A stretch of 64,000 bases of DNA from Polyangium spumosum (GTDB taxonomy: Bacteria; Myxococcota_A; Polyangia; Polyangiales; Polyangiaceae). Both the position numbers and the translations under genes were made by a program. Shown here one piece after another: positions 58,192 through 64,000 of the stretch. The stretch spans positions 744,001 through 808,000 of the forward strand of contig NZ_WJIE01000005.1 in assembly GCF_009649845.1 (NCBI RefSeq). Direction: 5' to 3'. Positions within the stretch are counted from its first letter, which is position 1, and the number at the start of each line of letters is the position of its first letter. A model generated the notes under the pieces. It searched no databases. It had not been told where the DNA came from and worked only from the letters and a program-made list of their open reading frames with translations.

Positions 58192-60231
58192 ATGTCGAAG
58201 AAGTATCCGCTGCTCGCGACAGCCGAAGAGATCCGCACGATCGCGCGCCGCGCCATCACGCTGATGGACGTGCTGCACGAGGGGCACGACGACGACGATG
58301 CCGCCTGGAACGATCCAGACATCCGGAGGCTCGACCACCAGGTCTTCCGCGCCGCGAAGGAGGCCATGCGCTTCTGCGCGACCGCGGCGGGCCTGCTCGG
58401 AGACGCGTCGCTCCTGCAGCTCGTCGCGCAGCTTCTCGAGGAGCAAGCCACGTGGGACGACCACGCGGACAAGGACACGGACGTCGTCGCCGAAGGGGTC
58501 GGGGAGCTGCTCCGGCGAGGCGCGCCCGTGAACGACAGCGTGGAGGCGTTCGCCGCGAGCCCGAACAACGAGATCCGCGCCGTGATCGCCGCAGGGCTGC
58601 GCCCGACGAGCGAGCGCGCCATCAAGCTCCTCGAGACGCTGGCCAAGGACCCCATCGCCGAGGTGCGCAAGCCGGCGCGGGAAGCGCTGGCCACGCGCGG
58701 AGAGCTGCCGTGGTGGGCAGGGAAGTGGCAACGAGATCCCCTCGCGCACCTGTCCGCGGACGACGCCGCGGCCCTGCGTGAGCCGATCGAGCGCATCTCG
58801 GCGATGCTCGACGAGTCGCGCTGGGCGCTCATGAAGAAGGAGCGCGAGTTCACCGACCTCGTCGCGAAGCTGCCCGACCCGATCGCCGTCGACGTGCTGG
58901 AGACGATGCTCTCGGCCGGCGGCACCTACGAGACGAGGATGCCCGCAGCGGGGGCGCATCTCCTGTCCCGCGAAGGCGGCATCGAGGCGTTCCTCCGGGT
59001 GCTCGCGGGCTGGACCAAGGGCCGCTCGTTCCACCTGACGACCGAGCACAAGGCCATGGCGACGGGGCTGTCGCACGACCGGGCCGCGGCGGTGGGCCTC
59101 GCGTTCGCGAAGTACGCGCTGTCGGCGCCGGGCGCGCTGCGCGACGAGTTTTCCACGCCCTACTTCCTGGCCGCCAGCTTCGCCGAGGACATGATGCCGC
59201 CGGGCGCGGACCTCACGCCGATCGTCGAGCTGGTCCTCGAGGCGCCCGAGGTGACGACGCGCCGATCGGATTACATCATCAGCAAGGTCGCGAGCATGCT
59301 CGGCGCGAACAACGCCAGGCCCGGGGCGCTCTCGGAGCGGCTGATCGCGGCGCGCCTGGCCGGTTATCCGGGCGCCTGGTCGCGGATGAGCGCGAGCATC
59401 GACAAGCTCCTGCAAAAGGCGCCGTTCGAGCTGCTCCGCCCCGCCGTGGAGCAGGCCTTGCGGAGCGACGACGACAAGCTCGCGCGCTGGGGGTTGCGGT
59501 GCATCCTGACGGACGCCCACGCCGCGGACACGGACGGGAGCCGGATCGAGCTCGCGGCCCGCCTCTGCGAAGACACGCGCCTCCGGGGCCTGATCACCGC
59601 CGATCCCACGCTGCTCAAGATGGCCATCACGCCGCTGCGCGCCGCGCTCCGGCGCGGAGAGCTCGCGTGCGCGGAGGCGCTCAACGTGGTCTCGACGATC
59701 TCCGAGCTCTGGGGCGGCGTCGCGCCTTCGTTCTACGCGAGGACCTTCACGGCCGGGGAGAAAGAGGCGTCGCGACGGAAGGTGCGCGACGAATATGCGG
59801 CGTTCCTCGGGCCGGAGGAGCTCCACGGCCCCGTCACCGAGGAAGAGTGGGCCGCGCTGCGCCGCGTCCGGGACGCGAGCCCTCCGGACGAATACACGGC
59901 CTGGATGCGCGTGCTCGGCGTCCTGCCGGAGGGCCCGTGGCACCCCGAGGATCGCGCGCTGCTCGATCGCGCCGTCGCGGCCTTCGCGGACGACTCGGAC
60001 CTCGCGATGCCGATCTCGATGTGCCTCACCGGGAAGGCGACGGTCGACGATCTGCACATCTTCGACCGGCTGCTCGAGGGCGCCTCCGACCAGCGAGCGC
60101 TCATACGCTCCAACATGTACTCGACCCGCGAGCGGCTCGGCCTGCCCGCGAAGCCCACCGAGGGCGCGACGAAGGCCGAGGCGACGTCCGGCGGCGACTG
60201 GATGGACGAGGACGAGGAGGACGACGCCTGA
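58192..60231 (+). CDS. HEAT-like helical repeat protein, unknown
   Basis: 679 residues, not assigned to a named family. Residues about 60-190 have HEAT/ARM-like helical pairs (LLQLVAQLLEEQATWDDHADKDTDVV, VEAFAASPNNEIRAVIAAGLR, AIKLLETLAKDPIAEVRKPAREALATRG). The centre and C-terminal part are also mostly helical (VDVLETMLSAGG, ALLDRAVAAFADDSDLAM) and end in an acidic tail (DEDEEDDA). There is no signal peptide or membrane helix. AGAGGACC upstream supports the ATG. It is 30 bases after lon on the same strand, so it may be co-transcribed; an adaptor for Lon is possible but only a guess. Confidence 0.65.
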   Translation: MSKKYPLLATAEEIRTIARRAITLMDVLHEGHDDDDAAWNDPDIRRLDHQVFRAAKEAMRFCATAAGLLGDASLLQLVAQLLEEQATWDDHADKDTDVVAEGVGELLRRGAPVNDSVEAFAASPNNEIRAVIAAGLRPTSERAIKLLETLAKDPIAEVRKPAREALATRGELPWWAGKWQRDPLAHLSADDAAALREPIERISAMLDESRWALMKKEREFTDLVAKLPDPIAVDVLETMLSAGGTYETRMPAAGAHLLSREGGIEAFLRVLAGWTKGRSFHLTTEHKAMATGLSHDRAAAVGLAFAKYALSAPGALRDEFSTPYFLAASFAEDMMPPGADLTPIVELVLEAPEVTTRRSDYIISKVASMLGANNARPGALSERLIAARLAGYPGAWSRMSASIDKLLQKAPFELLRPAVEQALRSDDDKLARWGLRCILTDAHAADTDGSRIELAARLCEDTRLRGLITADPTLLKMAITPLRAALRRGELACAEALNVVSTISELWGGVAPSFYARTFTAGEKEASRRKVRDEYAAFLGPEELHGPVTEEEWAALRRVRDASPPDEYTAWMRVLGVLPEGPWHPEDRALLDRAVAAFADDSDLAMPISMCLTGKATVDDLHIFDRLLEGASDQRALIRSNMYSTRERLGLPAKPTEGATKAEATSGGDWMDEDEEDDA

Positions 60232-60240
60232 AGCCCACGC

Positions 60241-61368
60241 TCAGCCCACGGGCGAGAGCGCCGGTTCACTCGGCGCGCGCAGGATGATCCGGCGCACGGC
60301 CTCCGGGTCGGTGATGCGCCGGAGCACAGGCTGCAAGCCCTCGGTCTCCCGCTCGCCGAACGCACCACTCGACGCGAAGGCCCGCGCCCGCGGGCCATCG
60401 AGCACCAGGAACAGATCGTTGTAGCCGCCCGCCGCAGGGCTATCGATGACGTCGACGATCCGCGTGCGCTCGAGGTGCAGCTCCTCGTCGCCGCGCTGGA
60501 TGAGGACACGCCGGTTCGTCACCCAGTAACGCGTCCGCGTCTCGAGCCGCGCAGGCCGGACGATCGAGGCATACACGACGAACGCGCCCGCCGAGACGAG
60601 CAGGAGGATCGTGAGCGCGAGCGAGGTGACGAGCGCGAAGAAGGAGAGCGACTCGGGCGAGAGGCCACCACGAACGACGGTGCGCGCGGCATGCACGGCG
60701 TGGCGCGAGGAGAAGATCGCGGAGGCGAAGAGGCCGAGGCCGAGCAGGAGGCCGAGGGCCGCGCGCCCGCTCGACGGGAGCCACTTGCGAAGGCTGTCGG
60801 GCGGATGGCCCGACCAGAGGACTCGCTCGCCGTCGTCGAGGCGCTGCGCGAGCAGGCGCTGGCCGTCGCCCGCCGGGGTGGAGGGCGTGACGCCGCGGAC
60901 GATGGCCCAGACACGATCCGGCGCGACGAGGCCGGTGAAGACGATGGCGAGGCGACGGCGAAGCGCGCCCGTGGGCACGGCGCGCACGAGCTCGAGGTCG
61001 CCGATGCCAGGACGCTTGGGGTCCCAATGAATGCGGGCGAAGCTGATCGCCGAGCGATCCATCATGCGGCGGTGGCGGCCGCGCTGGAGGATGACGTGGC
61101 GCTCGGTGACGACGAACTCGAGCTCGCTGCGCCACCACTTGGGCCCGTGCGCGAAGGCGACCGCGAGCACGGCCATCCACGCGGCGAAGGCGAGCAGCGC
61201 GCCCGGGCTCGATCCGAGCGCGGTGGCGACGACGACGGCCGAGGCCGTGGTGATGGCCGAGATGACGCCCGCGATCGCAGCCGCGATCTGATAGAGCACC
61301 GGGGACGTGACGGCCTTGGGGCGCCCCGCCCAGACGACCGACTCCTCGAAGAGCGAATCCCGCTTCAA
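60241..61368 (-). CDS. Membrane protein with duplicated PH-like (bPH2-type) units
   Basis: 375 residues. The protein is an internal duplication. Each half begins with a W-x-G-x-P motif (ESVVWAGRPKAVT at about 9; ERVLWSGHPPDSL at about 182), then two transmembrane helices, then a PH-type strand-turn (EFVVTERHVILQRGRHRRMMDRSAI; YWVTNRRVLIQRGDEELHLERTRI). Bacterial PH domains of this type (DUF304-like) sit at the inner membrane and are of unknown role. It is the last of three minus-strand genes (with two TPR proteins) downstream of the divergent Ser/Thr kinase. Confidence 0.75.
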   Translation of the reverse strand: MKRDSLFEESVVWAGRPKAVTSPVLYQIAAAIAGVISAITTASAVVVATALGSSPGALLAFAAWMAVLAVAFAHGPKWWRSELEFVVTERHVILQRGRHRRMMDRSAISFARIHWDPKRPGIGDLELVRAVPTGALRRRLAIVFTGLVAPDRVWAIVRGVTPSTPAGDGQRLLAQRLDDGERVLWSGHPPDSLRKWLPSSGRAALGLLLGLGLFASAIFSSRHAVHAARTVVRGGLSPESLSFFALVTSLALTILLLVSAGAFVVYASIVRPARLETRTRYWVTNRRVLIQRGDEELHLERTRIVDVIDSPAAGGYNDLFLVLDGPRARAFASSGAFGERETEGLQPVLRRITDPEAVRRIILRAPSEPALSPVG

Positions 61369-61443
61369 CCGAACGCCCTCCGCCCTGGTGACAGGGGAGC
61401 GTGGTGCTCCCTTGGGTCCGCGTAAAGGGTCACGAGAAGCTCC

Positions 61444-62463
61444 TCAGCGGCGACGCGCCGCCGAGAGGACACGCTCCCGCTCTTTCTTGCAGGCCTCGAG
61501 GCGAACGCGGGCGAGCGGGATCCAGCGGTCGTCGCTCGGCGCGCGTTCGAGGTAGGCCTCCCAGGACTCGACGGCCCGGGTGTAGGCGTCGGCGCGCACG
61601 GCGCCGAGGTTGCTGGCGCGCGCGCGGCTCCAGGCGCCGAGCGCCTCGTACCAGGCCTCGTCGTGCGGCGGCGAGAAGAACCAGGAAGACGCGTGGATCT
61701 TGCTGTCTCCCGGGTCGTACGCGCGCGCGAGGGCGATCGAGGCGAGCGCGCTGTCGAGGTCGCCGTCGCGATCCGTGGCGACCGCGAGGCCCCAGAGGGC
61801 AGTGACGCCGTAGTGGAACATCTCGATCGGCAGGAGCGAGCGGAGCGCGGCGCGATACCCCGCGATCGCATCCTCGAGCCGGCCCATGCCCATGTACGAC
61901 TCGGCGCGGTTGGCGAGCAGGATGGCGCGGTGGTGGCCGAGCGGCTCGTGCGCGAGGGCCTCGCCATACGCCTGCACTTCCTGATCACGCTTGCCGAGGA
62001 CGGCGTAGGCGATGGCGAGCTCGTTCCACGCGACGCTGGTGATCGCGGGCGGCGCGCTGCCCTTCGCGACGGTGAGGAGCACGCGGATCGCCTCCTCGAG
62101 CCGGATCGGGTTCGGCGGCTTGTTGTCCTGACCGAGCCGGCGAAGCACGTGGCCGAGGCGCACGCGCACCCGAGGATCCGCGCTCTCCGCGCCGCCCGCT
62201 TGCTCGAGGCGCTTTACCGCTTCGAGCAGGTAGACGTCCTTCATGCGCAGGAGGTCGACCGCGGCGCTCGGCTCGAACATGGGCTCGCTCTGCGCGAGGT
62301 CGTACTTGAGGAGGAGCTGATCGGCCTCGTCGAGCAGGTCGAGGCGCGAGGCGCCCGCAGGATCACGCGCCTTCATCCACACGGAAGGCGCGGCGAGCGC
62401 CTCGCGCGGAGAGGGCCACACGAGGGCGGCGAGCGCGACCGCGACGAACGCCGCGCGCTTCAC
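61444..62463 (-). CDS. Exported TPR protein
   Basis: 339 residues from the GTG at 62463. Signal peptide: VKRAAFVAVALAALVWPSPREALA. Mature protein is made of TPR helices: DPRVRVRLGHVLRRLGQ, PAITSVAWNELAIAYAVLGKRDQEVQAYGEALAHEPLGHH, ILLANRAESYMGMGRLEDAIAGYRAALRSL, ALASIALARAYDPGDSKI. It lies behind the inner membrane as a scaffold of unknown partners. The start overlaps the previous gene's stop (GTGA), so the two TPR genes are translationally coupled; they look like a duplicated pair, sharing the final motif W-x-x-YL plus A-R-x-RLEA. Confidence 0.78.
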   Translation of the reverse strand: MKRAAFVAVALAALVWPSPREALAAPSVWMKARDPAGASRLDLLDEADQLLLKYDLAQSEPMFEPSAAVDLLRMKDVYLLEAVKRLEQAGGAESADPRVRVRLGHVLRRLGQDNKPPNPIRLEEAIRVLLTVAKGSAPPAITSVAWNELAIAYAVLGKRDQEVQAYGEALAHEPLGHHRAILLANRAESYMGMGRLEDAIAGYRAALRSLLPIEMFHYGVTALWGLAVATDRDGDLDSALASIALARAYDPGDSKIHASSWFFSPPHDEAWYEALGAWSRARASNLGAVRADAYTRAVESWEAYLERAPSDDRWIPLARVRLEACKKERERVLSAARRR

Positions 62464-63485
62464 GGCGCCCCCTTCGCGGCGCGAGGCGCCTTCTTCGCGG
62501 CTTCGAGCCGCGCCCGCGCCGCAGCCGCCCACGGGGTCTTGCCACCCGGACCCGCGAGGTAACTCTCCCAGAGCTTCACCGCCGCCGCGCCCTCGGCCGC
62601 GAGCGCTTCGAGGCAAGCCTTGTCCTCGGCCGCCGCGAGGTAACTCGGGCCGCCCGCGCGCAGACGCACGCCCGAAGCGCGCGCATCGGCGAGCGCCGCG
62701 TCGGCCTGCACGCGCTCGCCGTTCCGATCGAGGACGAGCACGAGCGAGAGGAGCACGTCACCCGAGAGCGCGCTCGGCGGGCGCTGGCGCGCCTCGCGCA
62801 GGTACGCCGCGGCCTCGTCGAGCGGCGAGCGCTTGGCCTCGGCGGAAGGCGCTTCGGCGGGGGCCGGCGTCGCGCGTGACGCGGCCACGGCCATGGAGAC
62901 GTGCGCGGCCTCGAGCAGCACGGCGACGCGGCGATCGGCCGAGCCGAGCAGGTCGATGCGCGGCACGAGGGCGCGGTAGACGACGAGCGCGTCGTCGAGC
63001 TTGCCCGTCCGGCGCAGGACCTCGGCGAGGTCGTGCATCGTCGGCGGGTCCTCGACGCTGCGCGGATCCTTGCCACGCGCGAGCTCGAACTCCCGCGCGG
63101 CGTCGTCGAGCTTGCCGAGCGCGAGGTGCGCGCGGGCGAGGAGCACGCGCGGCGCGGCGAACCCGGGCATCACCTTCTCGGCGCCCTCGGCGGCGCTCTT
63201 CGCGGCGGCCGGATCCGAGACGAGCAGCGCCTTGGCGCGCCCGACGAGATCACAGTACCGCCCGAGCTCCGGGGCGCGCGCGAGCTCCCAGACCGTGGGG
63301 CGTCGGGACAACCCGCGACGGACGGTCGATGCGCACTCCCGAGGTCGGCCCGAGGCGGCGGCGGCGGCGACGAGGCTCGCGCCTTGTCCGCTCGAGGGAG
63401 GCGTCGGAGACGCGAGGACGATCGACGCGAGGAGGACGCTCGGGATCACGCGTCGCAGTATACCGATCGGTCGCGTGAAGCGCAT
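62460..63485 (-). CDS. Exported TPR protein (upstream of a pair)
   Basis: 341 residues from the ATG at 63485. The signal peptide is RRVIPSVLLASIVLASPTPPS. TPR-like pairs follow: AAKSAAEGAEKVMPGFAAPRVLLARAHLALGKLDDAAREFELARGKDP and PTMHDLAEVLRRTGKLDDALVVYRALVPR, then a charged linker and GGKTPWAAAARARLEAAKKAPR at the C-terminus. It is coupled to the next TPR gene by GTGA overlap and is divergent from the Ser/Thr kinase at 63617; the pairing of TPR proteins with such kinases is common in myxobacteria. Confidence 0.75.
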   Translation of the reverse strand: MRFTRPIGILRRVIPSVLLASIVLASPTPPSSGQGASLVAAAAASGRPRECASTVRRGLSRRPTVWELARAPELGRYCDLVGRAKALLVSDPAAAKSAAEGAEKVMPGFAAPRVLLARAHLALGKLDDAAREFELARGKDPRSVEDPPTMHDLAEVLRRTGKLDDALVVYRALVPRIDLLGSADRRVAVLLEAAHVSMAVAASRATPAPAEAPSAEAKRSPLDEAAAYLREARQRPPSALSGDVLLSLVLVLDRNGERVQADAALADARASGVRLRAGGPSYLAAAEDKACLEALAAEGAAAVKLWESYLAGPGGKTPWAAAARARLEAAKKAPRAAKGAP

Positions 63486-63616
63486 CACGGCCTCCGCGCG
63501 AAAAGCGGCCGCGGACGGAGAGAAGCGCACGCATTCGTCGTGTCTTGGCCGTATCTTTCGGTCGTCTCCTCCGGCACCCTGTAGAACCAGAAAGAACGGC
63601 CTCGAAGGATTCGTCG

Positions 63617-64000
63617 TGATGGACGGGGACCGCTGGCTCGAGCGAGGGGCGCGCGTCGGGGACTACACGATCGAGGATCTCCTCGGTGAAGGTGGGTTCG
63701 GCGCCGTGTTCCGCGCGCGGAGCGACGCGGGCGTGCCCGCCGCGCTGAAGGTCTTCAAGACGACCGCGGCCGAGCTGACGGCCGAGCGCCTGATCAGCCA
63801 GCAAAACGAGATCGAGGCGCTGCTCAAGCTCGATCACCCGTCGCTGATCCAGCTCTACGGCTACGGGTTCGTCGAGGGCGTGGGGTTTTACCTGGCGATG
63901 GAGCTCGCGGCGGGCGAGACGCTCGACGCTTACCTCGAACGGCTGGGCGCGCTCGACACGCTGGAGGCGGTGCGGCTGATGCGCAAGGTGGCCGAGGCGC
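63617..64000 (+). CDS. Ser/Thr protein kinase, N-terminal part (cut by window end)
   Basis: About 127 residues are present. Eukaryote-like kinase N-lobe: glycine loop LLGEGGFGAVFRA (about 22-34), the ATP-site Lys in ALKVFK, the helix-C region QQNEIEALLKLDHPSLIQLYGYG, and the hinge FYLAMELAAGETLDAYL. The catalytic loop and activation segment lie outside the window. GTG at 63617 and ATG at 63620 are adjacent in the same frame; AAGGA lies at a good distance for either. It is divergent from the TPR pair. Confidence 0.9.

Overview
The window is about 70% GC with long open frames on both strands, short intergenic gaps and many ATGA/GTGA start-stop overlaps. The gene content suggests a myxobacterium, probably of the Polyangiales (Myxococcota): a VgrG / DUF2169 / pentapeptide-repeat / DUF3540 / DUF4150 secretion island, a very large hybrid histidine kinase, an extended NuoH, a Ser/Thr kinase next to TPR proteins, and OmpA-like and TonB-like envelope proteins. 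This placement is inferred from gene content; no rRNA gene is present to settle it.

Region by region. 1-4.2 kb is accessory: an IS1-family transposase, a small XRE regulator divergent from a membrane-anchored coiled-coil protein, a 21-22 bp repeat array, and an EboD/dehydroquinate-synthase-like protein that has lost its metal ligands. 4.2-8.6 kb holds tRNA-Pro, a receiver-XRE response regulator, trpE, a small membrane protein and an MTA/SAH-deaminase-like amidohydrolase. 8.7-15.9 kb is a five-gene type VI (VgrG) island running on the + strand. 16-27.8 kb is mixed housekeeping: LD-carboxypeptidase, two initiator tRNA genes with their own promoter and terminator, a HelD-like helicase, a SulP transporter, a GHMP kinase, a zinc-type dehydrogenase, ddl and a DsbA-fold isomerase. 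27.9-33.5 kb holds a 1091-residue hybrid kinase, a PlsC-type acyltransferase and gatB.

33.6-40.6 kb is a seven-gene complex I operon (nuoA-B-C-D-G-H-I) with a recognisable promoter and terminator. It lacks nuoE/nuoF, and its NuoH carries an insertion in its most conserved motif. 43-48 kb is a three-gene molybdenum-hydroxylase operon of the 4-hydroxybenzoyl-CoA-reductase type. Its iron-sulfur small subunit is fused to a LeuA/HMG-lyase-like (DRE-TIM) enzyme. Across the divergent promoter are a TetR-like palindrome, an NTF2-like lipoprotein, a TetR gene and a cupin protein.

50-55 kb is accessory again: a signal-peptide-less protein with a 3D peptidoglycan-type domain, then a two-gene AAA-ATPase (DUF3696 type) plus TOPRIM-like module of locally lower GC, flanked by a second 21-22 bp repeat array. 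55.2-64 kb holds an OmpA-like lipoprotein, lon, a HEAT-like protein, a duplicated PH-like membrane protein, two TPR proteins and the start of a Ser/Thr kinase that runs off the window.

The best candidates for undescribed biology are the DRE-TIM / [2Fe-2S] fusion operon, the AAA-TOPRIM pair, the EboD-like pseudoenzyme and the modified NuoH.
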